Under the pieces are notes generated by a model, which saw nothing but the letters and a program-made list of their open reading frames with translations, did not search any database and had not been told where the DNA came from. A stretch of 40,132 nt of DNA, taken from a virus. The stretch lies in IMG/VR virus record IMGVR_UViG_3300036781_000274, positions 1 through 40,132 of that record; one strand, given 5' to 3'. Below are positions 24,654-33,802 of this stretch, one piece after another. Position 1 is the first letter of the stretch. Every line of letters starts with the position of its first letter. The translations under genes and the position numbers were made by a program.

Positions 24654-25648
24654 CCATAGGGGTTATCCGCTGTGCGTGGGGCGCTCGATCCCCACTTTGG
24701 CTCGACTACACTCTGCGCCGGCAGCAACGCATACACATTCAGTTCGCGGTCACCCTGCTTCTTGGGTTCTTTCATCCATCTTGGTTCTCCATCCTTGTCT
24801 CGTTCCGTCAGTGCTTCTCCGCGCTTTACATCGTTGGGATTTGGACTATTCAGCAGACACTGAGCCTGCAGCCCGCGAAAGAAAAATCGGCTAAAACTGT
24901 CGGGAATCGGATCGAGCATCTGTTGCATGGTGGTGAAGCGCGGCGGGTCGAGCTGGTAGTAGGGGCGGATCTCCAGCGTGGGGCCCGCAGCGGACGGCAG
25001 CCGGTCGATGCGGAATCCCTGGGAGGTGGGACTCACACAGGTCCACGTCACGGTGCCGTCGTCAATCGTCGTGCCTTCCACCGAATTTGCAGGCAATACC
25101 GGAGCAACGCTCCCGGTGGTGCCAAATACGGTGACGATCAGAATGTTTCCGTTCGCATCCCGCATATTCAGGATCGGGTTCTGGCCGCCAGGTGCGCTCG
25201 TGCCCAGCAGTGGATAGATCACGACATCCGCGCCTGGCCAGATTGCGATCTCCAGCTCGTTGTTGGACATCCAGCACAGGTTTTGCGGCCACCACCGGCT
25301 TAGGTTGGTGCGGCTCAGGCCTCGCCGCCACTTTATGTTGTCCATCGGCTTCGGGATGTAGGTATTGTTCACGTCGATCACGTCGCCATCTTCGCCCCAA
25401 CCGATCGGGCCGGCCGTCTGCGCGAGCTGGGGATAGTCCTGCTGGAAGCTGTTGGTGTAGAACGGCGCGGCATAGGCGCGGTTCCACTTCTGGTTGTAAC
25501 GTTCGCAGACGATATCCGCCATCACTTCGCTGGCGCACTCTAGGGCGAGTTGGTCGCCATAGCCGCTGGGTCCTCCCCTGGGATCGGGAATACCCTTAGC
25601 GGCAATGACGTTGAAGACGTTGCGCAGCATGATGGTGGAGTTACCCAC
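24644..25648 (-). CDS. head-tail connector-like structural protein (GTG start)
   Basis: A 334-aa protein. GTG at 25648 follows GAGG by 8 bases and lies three bases after the previous stop. Aromatic and proline-rich (FYTNSFQQDYPQLAQTAGP, YNQKWNRAYAAPFY), with a central domain of GNILIVTVFGTTGSVAP and TIDDGTVTWTCVSP, a short beta-sandwich insertion also seen in the large tail protein. Likely a tail or adaptor component. Confidence 0.5.
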   Translation of the reverse strand: MGNSTIMLRNVFNVIAAKGIPDPRGGPSGYGDQLALECASEVMADIVCERYNQKWNRAYAAPFYTNSFQQDYPQLAQTAGPIGWGEDGDVIDVNNTYIPKPMDNIKWRRGLSRTNLSRWWPQNLCWMSNNELEIAIWPGADVVIYPLLGTSAPGGQNPILNMRDANGNILIVTVFGTTGSVAPVLPANSVEGTTIDDGTVTWTCVSPTSQGFRIDRLPSAAGPTLEIRPYYQLDPPRFTTMQQMLDPIPDSFSRFFFRGLQAQCLLNSPNPNDVKRGEALTERDKDGEPRWMKEPKKQGDRELNVYALLPAQSVVEPKWGSSAPRTADNPYGWN

Positions 25649-25651
25649 GTC

Positions 25652-25918
25652 TTAGACCTCTTCACCTTCTTGGGGTTCAGGATCTTCTTGCGTATCGGCA
25701 TCCAGATGAATGCCATGCGTCCGCAATTTGGCTCCGAGAAACAAAAGGCCCTTCTCAATCCGTTCCACGCGCTGCTCAAGCGTGAGCGGTGCAGCCTTCT
25801 TTCCCTTCCTCGTCGCCGGCTCTTTTTCTTTGGTCCAGGGTTGCGGCATATCGGCGGTCGTCGATTGCCTCTTCTCTACGGCTTTATCCTTCTGTGCGGC
25901 CTGTTTCTTTGTCGTCAT
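25652..25918 (-). CDS. small charged hypothetical protein
   Basis: An 88-aa protein, lysine-rich at the start, then a short helix (LTLEQRVERIEKGLLFLGAKL) with leucine spacing and an acidic end. Preceded by AAGGAGG four bases before the ATG. The amphipathic helix suggests oligomerisation. Unknown function in the structural module. Confidence 0.55.
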   Translation of the reverse strand: MTTKKQAAQKDKAVEKRQSTTADMPQPWTKEKEPATRKGKKAAPLTLEQRVERIEKGLLFLGAKLRTHGIHLDADTQEDPEPQEGEEV

Positions 25919-25927
25919 CGTGCCTCC

Positions 25928-26572
25928 TTAGGCTTCGTACATCACCGTGGCCGAACGCAGTTGTGCGCTGGGTACTGCGGCGCTGGCTGCGATGGTCACG
26001 CCCAGCGTGGTCGCTGCGGTAAGGTTCACCGCTGCCGACACTGCGGTATTCGTATCCAGGTAACTTGCTATGGCGCTGGCGGCGGCGGTTCCAATGTTGG
26101 CGTCCACCTTTCCGTGACTCTCCAGCGTGGCCGTCGCACCCAGCGTTACAACGGTGGTCTCGAACTCGAAATGAATGGGGAGGTTTGCGCTCGCCGCCGT
26201 GTTGGTGGCAGCCGTGGTGATGGTGCATAGCGTCACGCCGCCCAGCGTCATCGCAAAGCTGATCGTCGCTACGTTCGCCGCCGTTGTCGAGTAGATGAGA
26301 ACTCCCTTCACTCGCAGCTTGCGTCCGGTGACATTCAGCGCGCCGGCGACGAATGCGAAGCTCAGCAGCGTTTGCGCGGTTGTGATGGCTGTAAGCGCAG
26401 TCTGCGCAGATAACACTAGAGGCGCTCCCATTGCGACCATCAGTTTGCGATTGTTGGCCGCGCCGCTCACATACAGCACGCCGTTTGTTTGGTCGAGCAC
26501 CAGCGCCTTCTGATCGTAGGCATTCACTCCGCTGGCACTCGGTGGTCCGTAGCTTACGCGATCTGCACCCAT
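25928..26572 (-). CDS. capsid decoration-like beta protein
   Basis: A 214-aa protein from the ATG at 26572, preceded by AGAAGG at 6 bases. An in-frame upstream ATG at 26620 lacks a ribosome site. It is rich in A, T, V and G with regular beta spacing (LSFAFVAGALNVTG, VLIYSTTAANVATISFAM), typical of a beta-sandwich decoration or minor capsid protein. The gene at 34263 has a similar style. No catalytic motif. Confidence 0.6.
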   Translation of the reverse strand: MGADRVSYGPPSASGVNAYDQKALVLDQTNGVLYVSGAANNRKLMVAMGAPLVLSAQTALTAITTAQTLLSFAFVAGALNVTGRKLRVKGVLIYSTTAANVATISFAMTLGGVTLCTITTAATNTAASANLPIHFEFETTVVTLGATATLESHGKVDANIGTAAASAIASYLDTNTAVSAAVNLTAATTLGVTIAASAAVPSAQLRSATVMYEA

Positions 26573-26625
26573 TGTTTTCCTTCTCTCTGCCTCGCTCGCG
26601 CGACGCGAATCATCTGACATTGCTG

Positions 26626-26638
26626 GTTAAAATTTAAC
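26626..26638. repeat. 13-bp AT-rich palindrome in intergenic gap
   Basis: GTTAAA-A-TTTAAC, a perfect palindrome with one central base, in the 81-base gap upstream of the decoration-like gene. It could be a regulator site or a small hairpin. No convincing promoter was found beside it. Confidence 0.4.
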
Positions 26639-26653
26639 GACCTACTAAAAACT

Positions 26654-27325
26654 TCACGCGACAGCTTGCGGATAGAAGTCGCTCGGCCGACGCCGATAGA
26701 CTGGCATCCCCTTGTGGTCCTTGACCTCGAAGGTATTGCCGCAATCCATCGTGCTCGAATACTCGTCCGACTTCGACTCTTCGCTCTTCTCCAGCAGCTC
26801 ATCGAATGCCTTGGTATCTGCCTTCCACTTCGCTACTCGCGCCTTCGCCTGCTCCGCGTTCTCCATCTTGCCGGTGCGGAAGTTTTTCTGCGGCTCGGGA
26901 TTCTGATCGTAGGGATGCGGGCTGAAGACGGCCAGCCGGCAGATCGCACAGTGGATCAGGATGGTGAAGCCGTCCATCATCCGCACCTTCTTGAGCGTGG
27001 TGTCGCCCTTGCCCTTGTAGATGTTCTTGGGGCTGGCTCCCTGCCGGTGAGAACACTTCCTCGCAACCGCCGCGCGTCCGCGCATCTTGCTGGCCAGTTC
27101 ACTCTGACGTTGCGCGTTCTGTAAGGACTTCGACCGCTCGGCTGCCTCGAACTTTTCGAGTTGGCGCTGGGCGATCTTCATATTCATCTCAGCCGTCTTC
27201 AGCTGGATATCTTCGAGCTGCTGCGCCATCGTTTTTTCTGCCATACCATCCTCCTCGGGCGGTGCAAGAGACACGCTCCGCAGAGCACCGTTGTCCACAA
27301 CGCTTTTTTTAGATTTCTTTGCCAT
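26654..27325 (-). CDS. coiled-coil protein with zinc-binding C-terminal half
   Basis: A 223-aa protein. The first 80 residues are charged and helical (EKTMAQQLEDIQLKTAEMNMK), a probable coiled coil. The second half has CSHRQG and, about 35 residues later, HCAICRL, which could hold a zinc ion through C-H and C-C pairs. Unrecognised family. It lies just downstream of the capsid gene, where a head-maturation or head-completion protein might be. Confidence 0.55.
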   Translation of the reverse strand: MAKKSKKSVVDNGALRSVSLAPPEEDGMAEKTMAQQLEDIQLKTAEMNMKIAQRQLEKFEAAERSKSLQNAQRQSELASKMRGRAAVARKCSHRQGASPKNIYKGKGDTTLKKVRMMDGFTILIHCAICRLAVFSPHPYDQNPEPQKNFRTGKMENAEQAKARVAKWKADTKAFDELLEKSEESKSDEYSSTMDCGNTFEVKDHKGMPVYRRRPSDFYPQAVA

Positions 27326-27337
27326 GTTTTTCCTTCA

Positions 27338-27365
27338 CCCCGGATGCTTCCTTAGCCATCCGGGG
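27338..27365 (-). other. strong hairpin between capsid gene and next gene
   Basis: CCCCGGATG and CATCCGGGG form a perfect 9-bp stem around a 10-base loop. It lies 40 bases after the major capsid stop and just before the ribosome site AAGGAAAAAC of the next gene. No U-tract follows in the leftward sense, so it is not a classic terminator. It may protect capsid mRNA 3' ends or cut expression of the next genes relative to capsid. Confidence 0.6.
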
Positions 27366-27405
27366 CTGCCACTAGTTGCTCTGTTGGATAAATGTGCTGC
27401 TCTAT

Positions 27406-28668
27406 TTATGTCGTCATCGGAACGGCGATCGCGATCCGCATACGGCTGGTGACGTCGGGCGGTGGCCCGATGCCCAGCACGCAGTTGTATCCGGTTCCCG
27501 CCTGGATGAGCTGGTTGGCGTCATAGGCGGTCCGGGCTGTGAACTTCTCAGCCCACAGGTCCAGATTCTGCCATTTGTGGCCGGGTTTGGTCAGTTTTCC
27601 GTGCGGAAACTGAATGAAGACCATGCCGTCCATGCCCGCGAGATAGGTGCTGATCCCGGTCTCGCCGGAACTCTGCCAGTTCGCCGTCTGGGTCTGGTTG
27701 GTGCTCTTTCTCCAGTGGCAGCCGAACAACTCCAGCGTGCGCACCGGAGCCTCGCCGTCGTCGCCATCCAGCGGCTCCAGCTTCAACTGTCCCGCGTCGG
27801 TGTGTTTCCAGATATCGACGATGGAGTTATTGGAATCGTCGAGCATCAGGTCCGAGACAAAGAACGGATGAATGCTTCCGTTGTAGAAGCCGTCCTTCAT
27901 CTGCGGCACCTCGGCACCTTCGAGCGAACCCGGCATCTGCTCGATGATGTTCTTGGTGAACGCATAGGGGCTGCTGGTGGCGTCCTGGTTGGCCGTCCGC
28001 GTGTCCATCGTGCGCAGATAGTCCATCTGGTACATGATCAGGTCGTCGATCGTCAGCGCGAGCTGGTAGGCCATGATGCGCCTGTTCTCTACCAGGTCAT
28101 CCGAGATCGAGGTCAAGGCGGCGAAGTCGGAGATGGTATTGAAATTCGCCCATTGCCCGACGACGATATCCTTGAAATTGACGTTGATCTGCTCTGGCGG
28201 CCCAGGCGTACCCTCGGTCTGCTGCGTGATGTCCGGTCCCAGCGGGATCGACATGAAGTTTCGCCAGGTCTGCCCGCTCTTCTCGGGTAGATCCATATGC
28301 GTACACATCAGCAGCTTGTTGGTCTTGGCATACAACCATTGCATGAAGACGCGGTTGTAATAGACCGTCAGACGCGCCTGCGGCATGTTCGCAGAGGTCT
28401 GAGCGGCTGCCGTTGCTCCACCCTCCCCTACTACCGCTGAATGCGCTGACTGCGCGCCCATTGCCATCGCCGTGGCTCCGGTCGCCATCAGCGCCGCCGC
28501 ACAAGCGATCAGCAGCTGCAGCAAAGGCCACAGGATGTACTTAAACAAAAATGCAGCGATCCCGTCCTGAGTCCCGGTTCGCATCCCGATTGGGCGGAAC
28601 TGCCTGCTGGTTCCGCTCACCCATTGCTTCTTTCGCTTCCACATCCGATACGTCATGGTCTGACGCAT
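27406..28668 (-). CDS. major capsid protein, N4-gp56 family
   Basis: A 420-aa protein. Residues 95-410 fit the N4-gp56-type major capsid: RLTVYYNRVFMQWLYAKTNK, then the loading segment with FKDIVVGQWANFNTISDFA, and a C-terminal domain with VFIQFPHGK. Before it lie 65 unusual residues: basic start (MWKRKKQW), then a hydrophobic helix (37-60, FLFKYILWPLLQLLIACAAALMA). GGGAG seven bases before the ATG at 28668 supports the long form. An internal ATG (M68) preceded by GGAG and 8 bases could start a shorter, more ordinary capsid of 353 residues. The long form may be membrane-linked or carry a cleaved leader. Confidence 0.8.
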   Translation of the reverse strand: MRQTMTYRMWKRKKQWVSGTSRQFRPIGMRTGTQDGIAAFLFKYILWPLLQLLIACAAALMATGATAMAMGAQSAHSAVVGEGGATAAAQTSANMPQARLTVYYNRVFMQWLYAKTNKLLMCTHMDLPEKSGQTWRNFMSIPLGPDITQQTEGTPGPPEQINVNFKDIVVGQWANFNTISDFAALTSISDDLVENRRIMAYQLALTIDDLIMYQMDYLRTMDTRTANQDATSSPYAFTKNIIEQMPGSLEGAEVPQMKDGFYNGSIHPFFVSDLMLDDSNNSIVDIWKHTDAGQLKLEPLDGDDGEAPVRTLELFGCHWRKSTNQTQTANWQSSGETGISTYLAGMDGMVFIQFPHGKLTKPGHKWQNLDLWAEKFTARTAYDANQLIQAGTGYNCVLGIGPPPDVTSRMRIAIAVPMTT

Positions 28669-28685
28669 GTTGCGCTCCCTCAGCT

Positions 28686-29507
28686 TCAGGCCATCGCCTT
28701 CGCTGTCGGGTAGTAGAACTCACAGGCATCCGCGTAGTCCTTGTCACCGCTGCGAATCAGCGCCTCGGCTTTGGTCAGGCTCATCCTGTCGATCTGCTCC
28801 CGCGTGTATTTGAGTGTCCTTGTCTGGACGGTCTGGGGGGCGCGGAAGTTGGTGCTTCGCGTTCCTGTCCCAGGGCGTCCGCCTCGGCTCGTCTCTTCAC
28901 GCTGGACCTGATTCTCTTCAGGAAACGCTGTGACGTTCGGTGCTACTCCACCGGGATCTTCAACTAAATCCCCGGCTTCCAACATCTGGTGAAAGCACTG
29001 CGTCATCATCTCTTTCGAGATAAGGGCGACATCGCCATTCACCATCCTTCCCAACTGCGTCGCCAACAGCGATCGATTCGGCTTGCAGTTGTAAAATTCT
29101 GAGTGTTCGCTTACCCACTCATCGGCCCGCGTCTTGAAAGCATCCATCGCCATCTGGCGAAGGTCCATGCCGGTCGCGTCCTGTACCAACTTGGTTACTG
29201 CTTCTGCTGATTTCGCCGGGTTCTGCAGGTCGGTGGTTGCCTGCATGGTCTCGTCGGCGGTCATACGCTTGCGTGGTGCGATGGGAGAGGGAGTGGTCGT
29301 AGTGCTGGGAGTGGGAGTTTCAGCGCGTCGCGCCAGGGCGCGCTGTGCGTGCATATTGTTCAGCGCGATCTTGTCGTTCACTTCATCTTGGGTCTTGCCG
29401 TAGTAGTAGATCGGGTTGGTGCCGTCCTCCATGTCTAGTACCCGGCAGAAAGTGCCAGACTCGACAGGTTTACCGTTTGGGCGTGTCGTTACCCATTCCA
29501 TCCTCAT
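28686..29507 (-). CDS. scaffold-like capsid assembly protein
   Basis: A 273-aa, acidic and helical protein with a P/T-rich low-complexity linker (TPTPSTTTTPSPIAPRK, about 65-80). The location directly before the capsid gene and the mix of disordered and helical parts fit a scaffolding protein. No protease motif. It overlaps the upstream gene by 4 bp. Confidence 0.6.
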   Translation of the reverse strand: MRMEWVTTRPNGKPVESGTFCRVLDMEDGTNPIYYYGKTQDEVNDKIALNNMHAQRALARRAETPTPSTTTTPSPIAPRKRMTADETMQATTDLQNPAKSAEAVTKLVQDATGMDLRQMAMDAFKTRADEWVSEHSEFYNCKPNRSLLATQLGRMVNGDVALISKEMMTQCFHQMLEAGDLVEDPGGVAPNVTAFPEENQVQREETSRGGRPGTGTRSTNFRAPQTVQTRTLKYTREQIDRMSLTKAEALIRSGDKDYADACEFYYPTAKAMA

Positions 29508-29905
29508 TGTTCGTTCTCCAACTCTGCCAGTTCCCCGTTTACAGCCAATTCCAGTTCCTCAATGACACGACGAAATATTTTCACATACGCCCAGGCAATG
29601 GCGACTTCATCCCGGTTGGTAAGTGGATCGTCCTGACTAAGAGAAATAGCACGTTTCTGGTGAAAATGAATAGACTTTTCAGCGATGCGGAGATACAACT
29701 TCTGTCCCGGCATCTCCCAGAACTCCTTCAGATCCAGCCGTTCCGGCCGGCTCAGTTCGCGTTCGGGATCGTCGTACGCTCTCCGCTCCGCCGGCGCAGG
29801 CCTCGGCGTCATCTCCGGGTCTCGTCCGTTGCGTAGCGCGGCCAGCTCCGGGGTCAATGGCTCCCCGCGTAAAAACTTCTCGTGTGCGGTTAGGTTAGAC
29901 GCCAT
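29504..29905 (-). CDS. hypothetical protein between portal and scaffold
   Basis: A 133-aa protein. N-terminal part proline/arginine-rich (EMTPRPAPAERRAYDDPERELSRPERLD), C-terminal part helical (QKLYLRIAEKSIHFHQKR, then FRRVIEELELAVNGELAELENEQ). It overlaps the portal by 11 bp. No known domain; a head-assembly role is likely from its place. Confidence 0.55.
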   Translation of the reverse strand: MASNLTAHEKFLRGEPLTPELAALRNGRDPEMTPRPAPAERRAYDDPERELSRPERLDLKEFWEMPGQKLYLRIAEKSIHFHQKRAISLSQDDPLTNRDEVAIAWAYVKIFRRVIEELELAVNGELAELENEQ

Positions 29906-32108
29906 TCTGCAGCTCCCCCATGTCCGTGTTGCGCTCTAAACGGCCTTCGGCTTCCTCGAACTCCTGCGAACCCTCCAGCCGTTCTGCAACTTTGTCTGCG
30001 GCTGCCTTCACCACGGCGACTTGAGTATCGACCTTCCCTTTGGCATCGATGGCCTGCAGCTTGTTTTGTCCGCGTACTTGCTCGATCGCCGCTGCGCTCT
30101 GCGTTCTCTGAGCGGCCGGGTTCAATGCCTTCACCTGTTCCATCTCTTCCGGCGTGAGGTCCACGATGATGTCCTCCGCGCCCTGCAGCTCGCTCACGCG
30201 CATAAAGATCTTCTCGATCGCGGCAAAGTTGATCGTCTTCCCTTTCTGGTGCATAAATTCCATCAGTTGCGGCTGCTGCATCAGCTGCAGCATGAAGGGA
30301 ATCAGTTGCTGGATGGAGGCCTTCGCGGCCAGCTTCTGTCCCGCCAGGATCTTGATGTTGAACTCCGCGCAAACCAGCTTCTCCGGATCGATCTTATCGA
30401 TGATCGTGTCGGCGTATTTCTTGCTGAGAATTCTGCGGATCTCGGCGATCGGCATCTTGGTTTGCACAATCCACCACAGAAAGCGGTACCAGCGCACCAA
30501 CACGCCCTCGATATGAGAGATAGGCGTCGCCACGTTGTCGTCGGCCTTGTTTCCCAGCCGATTGACGCCGGTGGCCGTCTTCAGGGCGGTGGATCCGGGT
30601 CCGGTGTTGCCCTGCATGGTGGTCGCGTTCGCGCCTACCAGGTCCTCGCCGCCTTCCTTGCCCAGCTCGTAAATCTTCCACGCCTCGGGGGGTATCTCGG
30701 GCTTCGGGACATAGGCGAGAGCTTTTCTGATGTCGCCGCCGCCGGGCACGTTGACTCCCCATAGAGTGCCTAGCCCCATCACCACGTTCTGCGTCGGCTC
30801 GTTGCCGCTTGAGCTGTCATACATCAGCGGAGCGTTCGTCCAGTAGCCGATCATCTTCAGTACTTCGTTCAGCACGCCCTGGTCCATGCGCTGATCGCCC
30901 GCGTTCAACCGACCGATGCCCATGCCGTAGCCGCTGTTGTCGATGTTCCACCAATTCGCGGTGACACCAAGCGCGAAGTCCTGCAGGTCATGCGGCCCAT
31001 TCCGTATCGTCTTGCGCCGGCCCTGATAGCACAGCACTTCGATGATGTTCTCTTTGGTCGAATACTTGAGACGCATCAATGGCCGCAGGGTCGGATCCAC
31101 ATTAGTCTGCTCGTGCTCGCCCTGGGCATGGAAGACGACGGCCGAGTTGGAGTTCATGCTGTCGGAAGTTGTTGAGGCCGGCGCGGCATCGCCCAAGGGA
31201 TTCTCAAAAAAGAATTTCTTCAGGTCCTCGTCGTCGGGAATGTCCTTGTAGCAGTCCATTTCGCGGAGCTGCTGCAGGTCCTGCAGGTTCGGGTAATCGA
31301 CATCGATCTTTCCGTGCGCGCTCATCTCCGGTCGGTTCGGTGTGCGCCACGCCGGATCGTAGAGCGTCGTTCCTAGTTTTCGGTATTCAAAGTAAGGCCA
31401 GGTCTCCGTCACCCTGCTGGTCACAGGTTCAAACTCATCGCTCTCCCAGGTATTGACGATCCTCGGCGGTCCTACCGGCATCTGGATCTGTTCGGGCTGC
31501 TTTTTGCGTTTGCGCGTCGTATACACGCATTCCTTCTCTTCATACCCCATGTCGCCGATCCCGGTTCCCTGAAGTACCAGGCAGTCGATCAGCAGTCCCA
31601 TGTTGTATTCGAGGTCCGCGCGTTCGCTCAGCGTGTTGAAGATCTCGGTGATGGCATCGACATAAATCTCCTGGTCGTCGTCGTCGGCCAGCGGTCCACG
31701 CGGTTCCAGTAGAAACGGAGTCGGATCGGCAAAGACGCCTCGTTTGATCTGTGTCGCCATCGTGTTCGAGTTCTTGGCCACATTGAACCGCGAAATGCGC
31801 GCCGTTCCGCCGTTACTTCCGCGCCAATTGCTGTCGAAGTTAGGGCTTTGCTTGAGGTAATCGATGTACTGCCATTCAGCGAGCCACGCATTCTCGTCCA
31901 GCCATCCAACCCACGCCTGGTAGTTCTCCCACACGATCGTCGCCGCCGCGTCGTCGTCGTATGCGGTCTCTGTCGCGCCGTCTTCCCCCAGCTCGGCCTG
32001 CGACTGCGCTATGCGCGGGGTCATCTCATTGCCTAGCGGCATTCCATCGCCGCCAGCTCTCGCCGCTACGTCGTCACTCTCGCGCGGGATATCCAGTTCT
32101 TCAGCCAT
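29895..32108 (-). CDS. portal (head-tail connector) protein
   Basis: A 737-aa protein, large for a podovirus portal (T7 gp8 is about 536 aa) and close to N4-type portals. It sits next to the terminase and overlaps it by 8 bp. Features: an acidic N-terminus, then WENYQAWVGWLDENAWLAEWQYIDYL; a central domain with FNTLSERADLEYNMGLLIDCLVLQGTGIGDMGYE; and a long helical C-terminus (FMLQLMQQPQLMEFMHQ; ALNPAAQRTQSAAAIEQVRGQ) as in portal barrels. Confidence 0.75.
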   Translation of the reverse strand: MAEELDIPRESDDVAARAGGDGMPLGNEMTPRIAQSQAELGEDGATETAYDDDAAATIVWENYQAWVGWLDENAWLAEWQYIDYLKQSPNFDSNWRGSNGGTARISRFNVAKNSNTMATQIKRGVFADPTPFLLEPRGPLADDDDQEIYVDAITEIFNTLSERADLEYNMGLLIDCLVLQGTGIGDMGYEEKECVYTTRKRKKQPEQIQMPVGPPRIVNTWESDEFEPVTSRVTETWPYFEYRKLGTTLYDPAWRTPNRPEMSAHGKIDVDYPNLQDLQQLREMDCYKDIPDDEDLKKFFFENPLGDAAPASTTSDSMNSNSAVVFHAQGEHEQTNVDPTLRPLMRLKYSTKENIIEVLCYQGRRKTIRNGPHDLQDFALGVTANWWNIDNSGYGMGIGRLNAGDQRMDQGVLNEVLKMIGYWTNAPLMYDSSSGNEPTQNVVMGLGTLWGVNVPGGGDIRKALAYVPKPEIPPEAWKIYELGKEGGEDLVGANATTMQGNTGPGSTALKTATGVNRLGNKADDNVATPISHIEGVLVRWYRFLWWIVQTKMPIAEIRRILSKKYADTIIDKIDPEKLVCAEFNIKILAGQKLAAKASIQQLIPFMLQLMQQPQLMEFMHQKGKTINFAAIEKIFMRVSELQGAEDIIVDLTPEEMEQVKALNPAAQRTQSAAAIEQVRGQNKLQAIDAKGKVDTQVAVVKAAADKVAERLEGSQEFEEAEGRLERNTDMGELQNGV

Positions 32109-33795
32109 CCAACCCTCCCGGCATCGGCGGTAGTCTATACGTCGTCGCTTCCTGCATCGCCTGCTGGTGTGCCATCGCCTTTTTCTTTACCTGGTCATCC
32201 ACGATTGGCGTACCCTGAAGATTCAGGAGCCAGTTCAACGTAGCATCGTCCTTACGGCTCCGCTGGTATTCTGCTTCATCATCTTCCAGTGCGGCGCGCA
32301 TCTGTGACATTGGCACCAGGTTCCCAAGCTTCGACACGCACTCGATGATGCCGTTCTCTTCGATCAGGCCAAAGTAGACAAACTGCTTCTTACATTCGCT
32401 GCCTTTGGTCATGCCCCGCGCGAAGATAATCCGTCCTACTTTGAGCAACGGTTCCATCTGTTTAATCGAGCTGTTGCGCAGGTTTTCATTGTCTTCAAAG
32501 TCGCTCCACTGAATACGCAGGCTGACATTCTTTCTTGCGGCCTCATTCCGAATATGCGGTGTAAAAGCATCGCATCCGGGTGTATTCAGAATCATCATTC
32601 CATCGGCCTGCAGCTCGCGGTGAATCTTGACCATCCTCTCGGCCTGATGGCTGGGCGTGCCGCCGATCTGCCAGCAGTCGATCACGTACACCTTGCCGTC
32701 GATGATCCGCGCCGCCGCACCTTCCATCAGTTTGCTCGTCGCCGGCTTGCTGCCATACTGCAGACGCCAGCACACAAACGTCTCGCCACCATAGGGCGGG
32801 ATGCGCTCGATGTCAGCCTCGCACGTTCCATACAGTTTCTCGTCGAAGATCGGCGTATGGCCACCCTGGGGGTCATTCTGCTGCTGACACATGAAAGTTT
32901 CGTAGTTCTCATAAAACATTCCACGCAACCGCTTGTACGTCATGCCTGGCAAATCGGAGAATGGCAAGATCACTTCATCTTCTGGAGGGAACTCCCCGAG
33001 CAAAAGCCGCGATCCGTCCTTGCGCTCGATCGAGTGGCGAATCAAAACATCCCACTCGTCGGGGTCCATATCCGCGAGTCTGACACCGTAGAGATCGAAA
33101 GGGTGGTAGCGTGTGCCGACGAGATATAGGTAACCGCCTGGGACGAGGGTGTTTTTGTTGGTGTCGAAGGTCTCGATGACACCCTGCCGCGCGTCCTGCG
33201 TCGCGCGGATACCGCTGTTCTTCGTGGCCACCATGTCATCGCAGTTAAGCAGCCACGGATGCCAACCGGATTGTTCCGTCTGCGGCGATGTATATGCGAT
33301 CGTATCGTCTAGCGCGTTTGTATCGTGAGTGGGAACATTCCACGAATCGGCAAAGTTGAGTGGTTCTTTATTCACCACCAACTCGGGGAAGCAAAGCTGG
33401 AAGCGCGTCGGCTTCTCATACTTGGGGCAGTAGAAGTAATTGCCAATGCCTTTGGATATCTTCTTCGCGAGCGGTTGTGTGGCCGTCTGATTCAGCAGGG
33501 TGATGAACTTCGGGAACCCCGCAATCCACTGCACCTTATCCACGCGGTTCCATGTGGTCTTGTAGGTGAAGCGTGGATCGAAGTGCATGAGCTTCTTTTT
33601 CTGGCGCTGCTCCTCGATCGACAGCAAAGGATTTTTCCTGCCATAGAGATCGGCGACTGGCTTATGCAGGATCGGATGGAACTCCCATCCCAACATACGA
33701 CCTGCGAAGAATGGATCGGTAATGAAGCGATGCCGCAAATCTTCGCGATAGGCGGCATCCTGGACAATGCGTTCGTTGTCGTCTGGTTCAATCAT
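32101..33795 (-). CDS. terL: terminase large subunit
   Basis: A 564-aa DNA-packaging motor. The ATPase domain has a Walker A-like PRFTYKTT (74-81), in which the usual glycines are replaced, and a Walker B LLNCDDMV (182-189). The C-terminal nuclease-like half has conserved acidic segments (KVYVIDCWQIGG). The length is typical. No clear small terminase subunit is next to it; the 105-aa gene at 33803 is the only candidate. Confidence 0.88.
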   Translation of the reverse strand: MIEPDDNERIVQDAAYREDLRHRFITDPFFAGRMLGWEFHPILHKPVADLYGRKNPLLSIEEQRQKKKLMHFDPRFTYKTTWNRVDKVQWIAGFPKFITLLNQTATQPLAKKISKGIGNYFYCPKYEKPTRFQLCFPELVVNKEPLNFADSWNVPTHDTNALDDTIAYTSPQTEQSGWHPWLLNCDDMVATKNSGIRATQDARQGVIETFDTNKNTLVPGGYLYLVGTRYHPFDLYGVRLADMDPDEWDVLIRHSIERKDGSRLLLGEFPPEDEVILPFSDLPGMTYKRLRGMFYENYETFMCQQQNDPQGGHTPIFDEKLYGTCEADIERIPPYGGETFVCWRLQYGSKPATSKLMEGAAARIIDGKVYVIDCWQIGGTPSHQAERMVKIHRELQADGMMILNTPGCDAFTPHIRNEAARKNVSLRIQWSDFEDNENLRNSSIKQMEPLLKVGRIIFARGMTKGSECKKQFVYFGLIEENGIIECVSKLGNLVPMSQMRAALEDDEAEYQRSRKDDATLNWLLNLQGTPIVDDQVKKKAMAHQQAMQEATTYRLPPMPGGLDG

Positions 33796-33802
33796 GGCGT
33801 GG

